From NCBI RefSeq assembly GCF_003368325.1, contig NZ_CP031466.1, positions 310,001 to 374,000 on the forward strand: a stretch of DNA of 64,000 nt. The letters are read 5' to 3'. This DNA is from Paraburkholderia caffeinilytica (GTDB taxonomy: Bacteria > Pseudomonadota > Gammaproteobacteria > Burkholderiales > Burkholderiaceae). Made by a program: the position numbers and the translations under genes. Positions within the stretch are counted from its first letter, which is position 1; each line of letters opens with the position of its first letter. The notes under the pieces were generated by a model. The model worked only from the letters and a program-made list of their open reading frames with translations. It had not been told where the DNA came from and searched no databases. Shown here one piece after another: positions 17,095-26,294 of this stretch.

Positions 17095-17979
17095 ATGGCT
17101 TTTGAAGGGCAGGGCGTGCTGGCGGCGGTCACGACCCCACTCGATGCGGCGAACCGGGTGGATGTGGCATTGCTGGCACAGCATTCGGCCGATCTGCTGC
17201 GGCGCGGCTTACACGGCATTACGCTGTTCGGCACGACAGGCGAAGGTCCGTCGTTCACCGTGGATGAACGCAGCGCTACCCTCGAGGGACTGCTCGCGCG
17301 GGGAATCGAAAGCAGCGAACTGGTAGTCGGCACGGGCGCGGCGGCACTCGGCGACGCGATCTCCCTGACGCGGCATGCGCTTGCGCAGGGTTGCCGTCGC
17401 GTATTGCTACTACCGCCGTTCTTCTTCAAGGGTGTCAGCAGCGCCGGCGTTGCCGAAGCGATCGGGCAGGTGATCGACGCGGTCGGCGATTCGCGCTTGC
17501 GCGTCATCCTGTACCACATTCCTCAGGTGTCCGGAGTGGGCTTCGACGACGAGGCCATTGCGACGCTGCGCCAGCGCTACGGCAGCGTGATTGACGGCAT
17601 CAAGGACAGTAGCGGGAACCTCGACCATTCGCTCGCGCTGATTCGCAATCATCCTGGCCTGAATGTCTATGTAGGCGCGGAAGATACGATCGGACGCGCA
17701 CGGGCGGCGGGTGGCGCGGGATCGATCTGCGGGCTTGCGAATATCGCGCCGGAGCAGGTTCGCGCGTCCTATGACAGCGCACGGGACCCGGACTCCGGCG
17801 TGATTACGGCGTTGCTGCGAGCCGTTGACGGCCAGTCCTTCGTACCGCTTCTCAAGGCGTGGGTGGCCGCTTGCCAGGGTAACGACGGCTGGCGCCGGGT
17901 ACGGGCACCACTTGTCGGCATTGACGCGCATGCGACTGCTGCGCTGCCGCGTGCACTGCTATCCGGCGCAGCAGCGTGA
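17095..17979 (+). CDS. DHDPS/NAL-family aldolase or dehydratase
   Basis: 294 residues of the dihydrodipicolinate synthase/N-acetylneuraminate lyase TIM-barrel family: GTTGEG (46-51), Tyr140 (ILYHIP) and Schiff-base Lys170 (GIKDSSGN). In a catabolic operon with an FAD 2-hydroxyacid oxidase and an organic-acid permease it is unlikely to be the lysine-pathway enzyme. Cleavage or dehydration of a 2-keto acid to pyruvate or a 2-oxo product is the better guess. Strong ribosome site GAGAGGAGA before the ATG. Confidence 0.87.
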   Translation: MAFEGQGVLAAVTTPLDAANRVDVALLAQHSADLLRRGLHGITLFGTTGEGPSFTVDERSATLEGLLARGIESSELVVGTGAAALGDAISLTRHALAQGCRRVLLLPPFFFKGVSSAGVAEAIGQVIDAVGDSRLRVILYHIPQVSGVGFDDEAIATLRQRYGSVIDGIKDSSGNLDHSLALIRNHPGLNVYVGAEDTIGRARAAGGAGSICGLANIAPEQVRASYDSARDPDSGVITALLRAVDGQSFVPLLKAWVAACQGNDGWRRVRAPLVGIDAHATAALPRALLSGAAA

Positions 17980-18023
17980 AATTCACGCAGCAGCAAGTGT
18001 GCGAGGACCAGGAGGAAGACACG

Positions 18024-19448
18024 ATGGATCACGAAATCTGCCTGCCCGAGCAGGCCGACGATATGGCCGCGACGCTCTTCGCCGCGCTGCGCGAAGCCCT
18101 CGGCGCAGCCGCCGTGCTGACGGGCGAGGACATCCCCGCGCGCAACGAACTTGACTGGAGCACGCTCGCACCGCAGCGGCCGCTCGCGGTCCTGCGTCCC
18201 GCCGACACGCACGGCGTGGCCGCCGCGATGCGCATCTGCGCGCAATATCGCGTGCCGGTCGTGCCGCAAGGCGGATTGACCGGCCTGTGCGGCGGCGCGC
18301 GGCCTATCGAAGGGGCGGTGGCGCTGTCGCTCGAGCGTATGGTTGGGATCGAGGAGATCGACCCGGCATCGGCAACCATGACGGTCAAGGCGGGTACGCC
18401 ATTGCAGAGCGTGCAGCAGGCAGCGGACGACGCCGGTTTCTTCATTCCACTGGATCTCGGTGCGCGCGGCTCATGCGCGATTGGCGGCAATCTGTCGACC
18501 AACGCGGGTGGCAATCGAGTGATCCGTTACGGCATGGCGCGCGACATGGTGCTGGGGCTCGAAGTCGTGCTCCCCGACGGCAGCGTGGTCACTAATCTCA
18601 ACAAGATGCTGAAGAACAATGCAGGCTATGACCTCAAGCATCTGTTCATCGGTAGTGAGGGGACGCTCGGCATCATCACGCGCATCGTGCTGCGGCTGTC
18701 TCCCAAGCCCGGCTGCACGATGGCGGCCCTGTGCGCGGTGGAAAGCTACGACAAGCTGGTCGCGCTGCTGAACGCGGCGCGCCGTGGCCTGGGCCCGCTC
18801 CTGTCCGCGTTCGAGGTAATGTGGCCGGATTACTGGCGGACGGTCACGCAGCGCGTGCCCGGCGTGAGCAATCCGCTACCCGGCGAGCATGCCTGCTACG
18901 TGTTGATCGAAGCCCAGGGGATGGAGGAGGCGTTCGATGCCCCGCGCTTCGAAGCCTGGCTGACGCGCCAGATGGAAGGCGGCGTGCTCGCCGATGCGGC
19001 GCTCGCCCAATCGCTTGCAGACGTTCAGGCGTTTTGGGGCGCGCGCGATGCCTGTGCTGAATTTCCCCAGGTACTCGGACCGCACGAGCCGTTCGACATT
19101 GGCTTACCGGTCGCGGTGATGGATCAATACGTCAGCGCTTGTCTCGCGGCATTGCGGGCACGTTTTGCCGATGCGGTCGCGCTCTTCTACGGACACATCG
19201 GCGACGGCAACCTGCACATCGTTGCTTGCGTGCCGGGCGCCGTGCCGCAACCGAAAGAAGAGATTACCGCCATTGTCTACGGTCTTGTCCAACAGTTCGG
19301 TGGAACGATTTCAGCCGAACACGGCATCGGCCTCACCAAGAAACCGTGGCTACCCTACACGCGCAGCGAAGCTGAGCTCGCACTGATGCGCCGCCTGAAA
19401 ACGGCGCTGGATCCGGAGAACCTGCTCAATCCCGGCAAAGTGATCTGA
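18024..19448 (+). CDS. FAD-linked 2-hydroxyacid oxidase/dehydrogenase (GlcD/D-lactate type)
   Basis: 474 residues. The FAD-binding PCMH domain shows VPQGGLTGLCGGA and SCAIGGNLSTNAGG; the C-terminal FAD-oxidase domain has the metal-binding HIGDGNLH and EHGIGLTKK. Such enzymes oxidise D-2-hydroxyacids (lactate, glycolate, 2-hydroxyglutarate) to 2-keto acids. Start ATG 18024 follows GGAGGAAG; a GTG overlapping the aldolase stop (17976) is possible but lacks a ribosome site. Its product could feed the preceding aldolase. Confidence 0.88.
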   Translation: MDHEICLPEQADDMAATLFAALREALGAAAVLTGEDIPARNELDWSTLAPQRPLAVLRPADTHGVAAAMRICAQYRVPVVPQGGLTGLCGGARPIEGAVALSLERMVGIEEIDPASATMTVKAGTPLQSVQQAADDAGFFIPLDLGARGSCAIGGNLSTNAGGNRVIRYGMARDMVLGLEVVLPDGSVVTNLNKMLKNNAGYDLKHLFIGSEGTLGIITRIVLRLSPKPGCTMAALCAVESYDKLVALLNAARRGLGPLLSAFEVMWPDYWRTVTQRVPGVSNPLPGEHACYVLIEAQGMEEAFDAPRFEAWLTRQMEGGVLADAALAQSLADVQAFWGARDACAEFPQVLGPHEPFDIGLPVAVMDQYVSACLAALRARFADAVALFYGHIGDGNLHIVACVPGAVPQPKEEITAIVYGLVQQFGGTISAEHGIGLTKKPWLPYTRSEAELALMRRLKTALDPENLLNPGKVI

Positions 19449-19526
19449 ATGATCTGAACCGCGGCCCACGATGACCGGCACAAGACCGGAAGCCGTATCC
19501 CGTCAAGGGAACAACAAGGAGACGAA

Positions 19527-20873
19527 ATGGAGACGAACCTGCACCCCGTCAACGGGGACGAAGAGGCGTTGCTGGAACGCGCGATCAGGCGCGCCAAGTG
19601 GCGGCTCGTGCCGTTTCTGATCCTGATGTACATGCTGGCCTATCTGGACCGGGCGAATATCGGTTTTGCCCAGCAGGCCTATCAGGCGTCGACCGGTGTG
19701 AGCAACGCGGCATTCGCATTCGGTGCGGGCATTTTCTTCATTGCGTACGCGCTCTTCGAGGTACCCAGCAATCTGATGATGCATCGCGTCGGCGCGCGTG
19801 TCTGGCTTTCGCGCATCATGGTCACATGGGGGCTGATTTCGGCGACCATGGCGTATGCAAGGAGCGATTCGCTGTTCTCTTTCATTCGCTTCTTTCTGGG
19901 TGCGGCGGAGGCGGGTCTGTTCCCCGGCGCGGTTCTCTACATGACATACTGGTTCCCGGCGCGTGCGCGCGGACAGATCATGGGGCTCTTCTATTTCGGC
20001 TCACCGCTCGCGTTGATGCTGGGAGGTCCGCTGTCGGGCTTGCTGCTCGAGCTCGACGGCCTGTTCGGCCTGCATGGCTGGCAATTGATGTTTCTTGTCG
20101 AGGGACTGCTGGCGTCGGCGGTGGGTGTGTGGGCTTATTTTTACCTGTGCAACCGCCCCGAAGACGCGAAATGGATGCCGCGCGAAGAAGCGCAAGCGCT
20201 CGCGCGCGCACTCGCTGCTGAAGACCGGCTGAAGCAGCAGACCGGCAAGATGAGCTTCCGTGCCGCGCTAGCCGATCCGAAGCTTCTGCATTTCGCGGTC
20301 CTCTACTTCTCGATCCAGATTGCAGGCTACGGCGTGGCGTTTTATCTGCCGACCCAGGTGAGCGCGCTTCTGCATGTCAAAGTGGGGTTGCACGTTGGGC
20401 TGACCTCGGCCATTCCATGGGCGTGCGCCATTGTGGCGGGCGCGTTCTATCCGGGTTTCGCGGTACGTACCGGACACCGGCGTGGTTTTGCGGTGCTCTC
20501 GGCGCTCTCGATTGCGTGCGGTCTTGCGGTCTCGGCCAACATGGGTCCCGTGGGGGCGATCGTGGCGCTGTGTTTCGTGACGATGGGCATCATGACCGTG
20601 CAGCCGATCTTCTGGACGTTCCCGGCGGCTTATCTGGGCGGCACGGCGGCGGCGGGGGGCTTCGCCGTGATCAACGCGGTCGGCAATCTCGGCGGCTTCT
20701 TTGCGCCGACCGCGCGTAACGCGGCGGAGGCTTCGTTTCACTCGGTCGCGGCGGGGCTCTATGTGCTTGCAGCGAGCGGCCTCGTGGCGGCGTTTCTGAT
20801 CGCCATGCTGCGCCCCGCGCAGGCCGATCGCCGTGTGGCCGATCCAACGGAGCCGTTGCGCGCAGAGATCTGA
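19527..20873 (+). CDS. MFS transporter, anion:cation symporter type (second copy)
   Basis: 448 residues, about 12 membrane segments, with AYLDRANIGFAQQAYQASTGVSNAAFAFGAGIFF near the N-terminus, typical of tartrate/hexuronate/phthalate importers. Start after AACAAGGAGACGAA. Last gene of the GntR cassette, so it presumably imports the hydroxy acid oxidised by the preceding enzyme. It belongs to the same family as the permease at 13638 but is not a recent duplicate. Confidence 0.88.
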   Translation: METNLHPVNGDEEALLERAIRRAKWRLVPFLILMYMLAYLDRANIGFAQQAYQASTGVSNAAFAFGAGIFFIAYALFEVPSNLMMHRVGARVWLSRIMVTWGLISATMAYARSDSLFSFIRFFLGAAEAGLFPGAVLYMTYWFPARARGQIMGLFYFGSPLALMLGGPLSGLLLELDGLFGLHGWQLMFLVEGLLASAVGVWAYFYLCNRPEDAKWMPREEAQALARALAAEDRLKQQTGKMSFRAALADPKLLHFAVLYFSIQIAGYGVAFYLPTQVSALLHVKVGLHVGLTSAIPWACAIVAGAFYPGFAVRTGHRRGFAVLSALSIACGLAVSANMGPVGAIVALCFVTMGIMTVQPIFWTFPAAYLGGTAAAGGFAVINAVGNLGGFFAPTARNAAEASFHSVAAGLYVLAASGLVAAFLIAMLRPAQADRRVADPTEPLRAEI

Positions 20874-20903
20874 TACACCGTGGTGAGCGAGCACAATGAG
20901 GCT

Positions 20904-20945
20904 GCGTTGCGATTCGGCGTACCGAGGCAAGCGACGCGCATCTAA
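20904..20945 (+). pseudogene. Remnant of the C-terminus of the first MFS gene
   Basis: Thirteen codons and a stop read A-L-R-F-GVPRQATRI, aligned with the end of the permease at 13638-14966 (A-L-L-M-GVPKETQRI). It is followed by the structured element copy in the same order and spacing as at 14966. Upstream similarity is lost within a few codons, so this is a fragment marking the right junction of the cassette. Confidence 0.7.
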
Positions 20946-20957
20946 AGATCGAACCGG

Positions 20958-21020
20958 CTCGAACGTCATATCGGGTAGCGTCGCGCATAGCCCGTTGCGA
21001 CAGCGCGCTTGACGTCCGAA
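20958..21020 (+). repeat. Structured intergenic element, right copy
   Basis: CTCGAACGT (20958-20966), GTCGC (20980-20984), GCGAC (20997-21001, again 12 nt apart) and ACGTCCGAA (21012-21020) repeat the layout at 14979-15041. Here the next gene is the oppositely oriented PPTase-like gene. Confidence 0.6.
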
Positions 21021-21046
21021 CCGATTCTTTCTGTGTAGGCGCTGTA

Positions 21047-21901
21047 CTACGCGTTCGATTCACCAAACACACAAGCCTTCGGCCATCCAAAGGCATGCAC
21101 TTGCGTGACCGGCTGCGCGAGTGCAACGGCTGCACGAATCTTGCCCGACATCGGCAGATCGAGCACATGCCAGCAGCCATGTTCAGCAAGATCGAACGCG
21201 CAGGCCGCGGTGTCGCTCGAGAGCAGCGCCAGATCGATATCGACAGGTGCGTAGCGCAACGCATTGCACAAGCTGCTGTAACGCGCGCGTTGGCGTGAGC
21301 CTTCCTGTGTCTCGTCGAGACTCGCGCCGGGCGAGGGGACGACGACGCTCAGGCCGAGCGTCGTCGGCGCGATGCCGATCACGATCCAGATGCCGCCGTA
21401 GGCGATATCGATCGTGATGCCGCGACCGTCGTGCGGATGCCGCGCGCGCAGTTTCTCGTTGCCGTCGTCCTGCAGATCGACGGCATGTGGCTCGCCGTCG
21501 AACAGATTCGCGACGATCCAGCGCACCACCACGCGTGCGCTGATAAAGCGTTTGCGTAGCGCCGAGTTCGGGTGAAGCCGGGCGCGTTCGCGCTCTCCCT
21601 TCGACAGCCACGTCTCGCCTTCCTGCACCGGCACGGGTAGCCATTCGCAGCGGAATCGCCACACATGCAACTCACCCGCGCGGGGTGCGGCAACGCTGTG
21701 CGGATAGCGGCGCGTTAGCGGCCGCGAGATGAATTCGGGCGTGACGGCACGGGCGATCGCATGGACGGGGCGAGCAGCTTGAACCGGTCGAACAGGTTGA
21801 TCGGCTTGCAACGCGTTAGCGCTATTCGCCGCCTGCGAGTCGACGCCAGGCGAGTTGCCATGCGCACGCGAAGGCGCGAGATAAACGAGTTCCAACGGCA
21901 T
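21047..21901 (-). CDS. Degenerate phosphopantetheinyl transferase-like protein
   Basis: 284 residues. The region ~75-200 follows the Sfp-type PPTase plan (ELHVWRFRCEW, then LSKGERERARLH and RFISARVVVRWIV), but the Mg-binding GVD-x-E is replaced by LGLSVVV and the FNVSHSG position reads IDIAYGG. The catalytic residues are therefore missing. An Ala-rich N-terminal ~60 residues are extra. It is probably not an active transferase. It lies 12 bp after the hypothetical gene at 21914 and likely forms an operon with it behind a Fur-like box. Confidence 0.6.
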   Translation of the reverse strand: MPLELVYLAPSRAHGNSPGVDSQAANSANALQADQPVRPVQAARPVHAIARAVTPEFISRPLTRRYPHSVAAPRAGELHVWRFRCEWLPVPVQEGETWLSKGERERARLHPNSALRKRFISARVVVRWIVANLFDGEPHAVDLQDDGNEKLRARHPHDGRGITIDIAYGGIWIVIGIAPTTLGLSVVVPSPGASLDETQEGSRQRARYSSLCNALRYAPVDIDLALLSSDTAACAFDLAEHGCWHVLDLPMSGKIRAAVALAQPVTQVHAFGWPKACVFGESNA

Positions 21902-21913
21902 ACGCTCGGGTCC

Positions 21914-22393
21914 TCAATGCATATACGTGACGCGGCGCGCTTGCACGTCGAGTTCGACACCGGCATCGAGCAGATCGATGGCGAACCAGCGGATCAGTTT
22001 CAACACGCCGCTGACGGCGGGCCCCGGCAGCCATTCGCTCAGCATGCGCAACGCAGCGCCGCTATGCGTTTTCTGCAGCAACGCGATGGTTTGCAGAATC
22101 ACGGCTTCGTCCTTGCCGAGATCGCTGGCGCAGCGGCATCGCATGTCGAGCGGACGATAGGACACGTGCCTCAGCGAACGCATCAGCAGATCGAAATGCT
22201 CGATGCCGTCTTGCCGCAAGCCCACGCCGCTCAGGATGTCGCGCCAGTGCACGCCGCCGCGCGCCGTTTCACACGCCGGCCGCAGCCAGGTGCGCACGGC
22301 GCTGAGGACCGTGCGATCGGGTGCGTCGGCGGTATCCGCGACGTGATCGTCGACCAGTTCGGGACGGCTGTTGTGGTGAGAGCGGAAGTTCAT
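21914..22393 (-). CDS. Hypothetical protein, operon partner of the PPTase-like gene
   Basis: 159 residues starting at ATG 22393 with GGAGCAACG upstream. I do not recognise the family. It is soluble, with Cys residues in the middle (CETARGG; DMRCRCAS) and an alpha/beta C-terminal part (VSGVLKLIRWFAIDLLDAGVELDV). It is first in a two-gene minus-strand unit with the degenerate PPTase. The Fur-like box lies 184 bp before its start. Confidence 0.7.
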   Translation of the reverse strand: MNFRSHHNSRPELVDDHVADTADAPDRTVLSAVRTWLRPACETARGGVHWRDILSGVGLRQDGIEHFDLLMRSLRHVSYRPLDMRCRCASDLGKDEAVILQTIALLQKTHSGAALRMLSEWLPGPAVSGVLKLIRWFAIDLLDAGVELDVQARRVTYMH

Positions 22394-22576
22394 CGTTGCT
22401 CCTGAATGGACACGGTCCAATGAGTCGCGCCGGCCTGACCGGAGGAGGGCCGCGTCGCAGGCCGCCACATGTTGCGTGCGACGGATAGGCGATGACGCCG
22501 GATGTGCGTCACGGCGTGCTTCAAGTTTTTGCGGACAGCGGATGGCATGGACGTGATGATGAGCCAATTTTCTGGT

Positions 22577-22597
22577 AAATGCAAATCATTCGCATTT
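22577..22597. promoter_or_regulatory. Fur-box-like palindrome
   Basis: A 21-bp dyad with perfect arms AAATGC and GCATTT around AAATCATTC; the core AAT-C-ATT matches the centre of the Fur consensus (AATNATT). It lies between divergent genes, 184 bp from the gene at 22393 and 199 bp from the dehydrogenase at 22796. Iron regulation of the minus-strand pair is inferred. Confidence 0.6.
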
Positions 22598-22795
22598 AGA
22601 AAGTGTGTTGAACGGGACTTGACGCGGCGAGCGGTGCGGGCGGCCGGCTTGCCAGAAGCCGTTACGCAGAGCCTGAGCCGGCGCAGCGGGAGCATCTGCG
22701 TACTGGCGTTGAACTGTCCCCAGGAATTCCCGGGATACCGGGCGACTGTCTTAAGCACGTACACTCATCGCTTATTCCCTGCGCTGAGAGAAACC

Positions 22796-23941
22796 GTGCC
22801 TGCCATCACCTGCATCGAAGATTTACGCGTGCTTGCTCAACGGCGCGTGCCGCGCATGTTCTACGACTACGCCGACAGCGGCTCGTGGACCGAAAGTACC
22901 TATCGCGCCAATGAAAGCGACTTCCATCGCCTGAAGCTGCGGCAGCGCGTGGCGGTCAACATGGCGGGCCGCAGCACGCGCACGGAAATGATCGGCCAGG
23001 CGGCCGCCATGCCCGTGGCGCTCGCGCCGACGGGGTTGACCGGCATGCAGCATGCCGACGGCGAAATCCTCGCTGCGCGCGCGGCGGAGAAGTTCGGCGT
23101 TCCGTTCACCCTGTCCACCATGAGCATCTGCTCGATCGAGGACGTGGCCGCCGAGACCAGCAAGCCGTTCTGGTTTCAGCTTTACATGATGCGCGACCGC
23201 GATTTCATCGTGCGATTGATCGAGCGCGCTCGCGCTGCACGGTGCAGCGCCTTGATGCTGACACTGGATCTGCAGATCCTCGGCCAGCGTCACAAGGACA
23301 TCAAGAACGGGCTGTCGGCGCCGCCCAAATTGACCCCTGCGAACCTCATCAACCTGGCGAGCAAGCCGCGCTGGTGCCTCGGCATGCTCGGCACGCGGCG
23401 GCGCACCTTCGGCAACATCGTCGGCCATGCGAAGGGCGTGGGCGATCTGTCGTCCCTGAGCTCATGGACCGCCGAGCAGTTCGATCCGGCGCTGAGCTGG
23501 GCCGACGTCGAATGGGTCAAGAAGCTGTGGGGCGGCAAACTCATTCTGAAAGGCATCATGGATGCCGAAGATGCGCGCCTCGCCGCCGACAGCGGCGCTG
23601 ATGCGTTGATCGTCTCCAACCATGGCGGCCGTCAGCTGGACGGCGCGCCTTCTTCGATCTCGGCGCTCCCGGAGATCGCGCGCGAGGTTGGCTCGCGCAT
23701 CGAAGTGTGGATGGATGGCGGCATTCGCAGCGGACAGGACGTGCTGAAAGCCGTTGCGCTCGGCGCGAAAGGCACGCTGATCGGCCGCAGCTTCCTCTAC
23801 GGCCTGGGCGCGATGGGAGAGGCGGGCGTCACACAGTGCCTGCAGATCATCCAGAAGGAACTGGACATCACCATGGCCTTTTGCGGCCACACGGACATCC
23901 GCCGGGTGGACGAGCGGATCCTGTTGCCTGACAGCCGTTGA
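22796..23941 (+). CDS. FMN-dependent L-lactate dehydrogenase/2-hydroxyacid oxidase
   Basis: 381 residues from GTG 22796 (the usual LldD length). It is an FMN alpha-hydroxyacid oxidase: VPRMFYDYADSGSW at the start, ALAPTGLTGMQHADGE, LKGIMDAEDA with the flavin Lys, the catalytic SNHGGRQLDGAPSS, and DGGIRSGQDVLKA. It oxidises L-lactate or a related L-2-hydroxyacid to the keto acid and passes electrons to the respiratory chain. The frame continues ~98 codons upstream, but that part has no family resemblance. Confidence 0.88.
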   Translation: MPAITCIEDLRVLAQRRVPRMFYDYADSGSWTESTYRANESDFHRLKLRQRVAVNMAGRSTRTEMIGQAAAMPVALAPTGLTGMQHADGEILAARAAEKFGVPFTLSTMSICSIEDVAAETSKPFWFQLYMMRDRDFIVRLIERARAARCSALMLTLDLQILGQRHKDIKNGLSAPPKLTPANLINLASKPRWCLGMLGTRRRTFGNIVGHAKGVGDLSSLSSWTAEQFDPALSWADVEWVKKLWGGKLILKGIMDAEDARLAADSGADALIVSNHGGRQLDGAPSSISALPEIAREVGSRIEVWMDGGIRSGQDVLKAVALGAKGTLIGRSFLYGLGAMGEAGVTQCLQIIQKELDITMAFCGHTDIRRVDERILLPDSR

Positions 23942-24017
23942 AGCAAACACGTGACGAACGCAGCGCGACTCGCGCGATAGCGGCCAGGCAGACGCTAACC
24001 GGTGAGTCGCGCTGCGT

Positions 24018-24182
24018 TCAGCTCTTTCGTGACGTCTTGGCGACAAAGGGCGTCGGCACGTGCTGACACGTTTCGCTTCCGCACTTGGGGCAGCGCGGAT
24101 GGGCGGTCTCGTGTTCAGCGAGATGTTCAGCGTGTTCGAACAACTCGCCACATTTATCGCAACGATATTGGTACGTCGGCAT
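24018..24182 (-). CDS. FmdB-family zinc-ribbon protein
   Basis: 54 residues opening MPTYQYRCDKCGELFE, then RCPKCGS: two CxxC pairs making a zinc ribbon, the form of FmdB-type putative regulatory proteins. The C-terminus is basic (KTSRKS). Role unknown; proteins of this type occur widely as single genes. The next 289 bp up to the gene at 24472 show nothing clear. Confidence 0.8.
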   Translation of the reverse strand: MPTYQYRCDKCGELFEHAEHLAEHETAHPRCPKCGSETCQHVPTPFVAKTSRKS

Positions 24183-24471
24183 TACACCCTCCAGCATGAG
24201 TCCCGTCTGCGTTGGCCGGATACCTCGCCAGCACGATCCGGTAGTCTGAAAATCCATTCTAGTGCAGCAAATGCGCGGTCATGCGTCTCATCTCGCCCAG
24301 CGCTCACTGGCTGTGACGACGCCACTGGCGACCCGCGCTTCCGCTGACGAGTCGTTCGTACTAGGCTTGATTGTGGAAGGCAGTCGCCGGCCGGCGAATG
24401 TGACGAATCGCGATCCGCCGACGAAAGCAGCCTCCCGCCGGTGTTCCTGACGCCACTGAGCGAGGTCCGAT

Positions 24472-24957
24472 ATGCAACTGCTTACGGTAACAATCGTCAA
24501 ACCCGAAGCGACGAACTTCATCCTGGGACAAACCCACTTCATCAAGTCTGTCGAGGATCTTCACGAGGCCATGGTCGGTACCGTGCCGGGTATCAAGTTT
24601 GGCTTGGCCTTTTGTGAAGCGTCGGGTAAGCGCCTCGTGCGCCAGTCCGGCACCGCCGCCGATCTGGTCGAGTTGGCGAGCCGGAATGCCATGGCGATTG
24701 CGGCGGGCCACAGCTTTCTGATCTTTTTGGGCGACGGCTTTTTCCCGGTCAATGTTCTCAACGCGATAAAGGCGGTGCCGGAGGTATGCCGGATCTTCTG
24801 TGCGACGGCGAATCCCACGCAGATTCTGGTTGCCGAGACGGATCAGGGGCGCGGTATCCTGGGGGTGGTCGACGGGTTCCCGCCGCTTGGCGTGGAAAAC
24901 GAGGAGGACGTGAAATGGCGCAAGGATCTGCTACGTGCTATCGGTTACAAAGCGTAG
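24472..24957 (+). CDS. Adenosine-specific kinase
   Basis: 161 residues covering the whole family, with [38 protein letters not shown] and [24 protein letters not shown], which I recognise as the adenosine-specific kinase (former DUF355) family. It is expected to phosphorylate adenosine or bind adenosine nucleotides in the cytosol. The next gene, Ap4A phosphorylase, also acts on adenine nucleotides; the two are 77 bp apart on the same strand. Confidence 0.82.
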   Translation: MQLLTVTIVKPEATNFILGQTHFIKSVEDLHEAMVGTVPGIKFGLAFCEASGKRLVRQSGTAADLVELASRNAMAIAAGHSFLIFLGDGFFPVNVLNAIKAVPEVCRIFCATANPTQILVAETDQGRGILGVVDGFPPLGVENEEDVKWRKDLLRAIGYKA

Positions 24958-25034
24958 GTGCGGTGGCTGTCATTACGCGACATGCGCGTTTGCGACATGC
25001 GCGTCTGCGGCATGAGTGCCGGTTGGCCTGATCC

Positions 25035-25949
25035 ATGGAGCCGCTCCGTCTTCAGCCCGGCACGCTATGGCCGGCCATCCTGCGCCAGACTGAGCATGCG
25101 CTGCGTCGTGGCGCACTGCGACCGATCGAGACAACCCAGGCGCTGATCGAAGACTGTGGCGTACGCTTCCTCGTCCGCCGGGTCTCCAGCCTCGCTCGCA
25201 AGGAGGAAGCCCGGCACGCGCCTAAGCCCAACGCCGGTACGCGCGGCGCATTCAATCCGTTCCTTCCTTATGACCCGGACCTTTTTGTGGCCGATATATC
25301 GGCCACGCACGTCGCCTTGCTCAACAAGTTCAACGTCATCGACCACCATCTGCTGATTGTCACACGTGGTTTCGAATCGCAGGACGCGCTGCTCGATCTG
25401 GCGGACTTTGCTGCATTGATCGCTTGCATGGACGAGTTCCATGGTCTGGGTTTCTACAACGGCGGCGTGGACGCCGGCGCGAGTCAACTCCACAAGCATC
25501 TGCAGATCGTGCCGCTGCCGCTCGCAGAATCAGGTCCGCCGCTGCCTATTGAGTCCGTTCTTGCTTCCGCGTGCATGGAGGGTTCGATTGGCAACGTACC
25601 CGGCCTGCCTTTCAGGCACGCGTTTGCCCGTCTGGAACTGGCTCCTGCCGCCTCAAGGCACGCGGTACACGCCGCGTTCGATTGCTACCACGCGTTGCTC
25701 GAAGCGGTCGGCCTGCAAGCAATCGAGGTGAACGGAGAACTGCACCAATCGGCGCCGTACAACCTGCTTGTCGCCCCTCGATGGATGCTGCTCGTGCCGA
25801 GGTCGTCGGAACGTGTCGAGGGAATCTCGGTGAATGCACTGGGGTTTGCCGGATCGCTTTTCGTGCGCGACGCGGCGCAGATGCAAGTCATCGAGGCGCT
25901 CGGTCCGATGACCGTGCTGCGACGAGTCGCGGTCTCCGCAGACGAATGA
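25035..25949 (+). CDS. ATP adenylyltransferase (Ap4A phosphorylase)
   Basis: 304 residues. The HIT-superfamily active site is GASQLHKHLQIVPLP (H-x-H-x-Q), as in the APA1/APA2 type of diadenosine tetraphosphate phosphorylase, which uses phosphate to split Ap4A into ADP and ATP. NAGTRGAFNPFLPYDPDLF and LNKFNVIDHHLLIVTRGFE upstream, and the C-terminal LVAPRWMLLVPRS, are further family landmarks. It would limit the alarmone Ap4A. Confidence 0.87.
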   Translation: MEPLRLQPGTLWPAILRQTEHALRRGALRPIETTQALIEDCGVRFLVRRVSSLARKEEARHAPKPNAGTRGAFNPFLPYDPDLFVADISATHVALLNKFNVIDHHLLIVTRGFESQDALLDLADFAALIACMDEFHGLGFYNGGVDAGASQLHKHLQIVPLPLAESGPPLPIESVLASACMEGSIGNVPGLPFRHAFARLELAPAASRHAVHAAFDCYHALLEAVGLQAIEVNGELHQSAPYNLLVAPRWMLLVPRSSERVEGISVNALGFAGSLFVRDAAQMQVIEALGPMTVLRRVAVSADE

Positions 25950-26017
25950 GCGCCGCAGTCGCTATTTCTCCGGTCACCTAAAATACAGGCATGGTTCTGA
26001 CCTCAAAGGAGGTTGCC

Positions 26018-26176
26018 ATGACCGAGTCGATGACCAGTTTTGTAGTGGGAATCGTGGTGGTGCTATGTATCGCGATATTTGCCGCGGTACGTTACAGGCG
26101 GGAACACGACGACCGGCCGGTTTCCCGCTGGCTGCACGCGCATCCGATCAAGGACTGGCTGCACCACAAGCACTGA
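26018..26176 (+). CDS. Small single-span membrane protein
   Basis: 52 residues starting at ATG 26018 after the very strong AAAGGAGG. One membrane segment (FVVGIVVVLCIAIFAAV) is followed by a basic cytosolic tail ending HPIKDWLHHKH. No family recognised. The strong ribosome site is the main argument that it is translated. Confidence 0.65.
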   Translation: MTESMTSFVVGIVVVLCIAIFAAVRYRREHDDRPVSRWLHAHPIKDWLHHKH

Positions 26177-26294
26177 TTGGCGCACGGTGATGTCTGGAAG
26201 CGCCGGGGCGCGCGAATGCTGTGGAGGCAGCGATCGCGCGGCGGTTCGCATCGGGCTGGGCGGCGCTTCTATACGGTCTTGTCGGCAAACCGAA

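Noticed and set aside
16728..17519. Minus-strand frame with repeated Leu-Ile-Arg
   Set aside because: The repeat peptide is the translated 9-bp minisatellite and the rest mirrors the aldolase gene.
15963..20900. Integrase-driven genomic island with att sites
   Set aside because: No integrase or tRNA; the flanking similarity includes two gene tails and a diverged element, which fits homologous recombination better.
22502..22795. N-terminal extension of the lactate dehydrogenase
   Set aside because: Not family-like, spans the Fur-like box; the GTG at 22796 gives the normal length.
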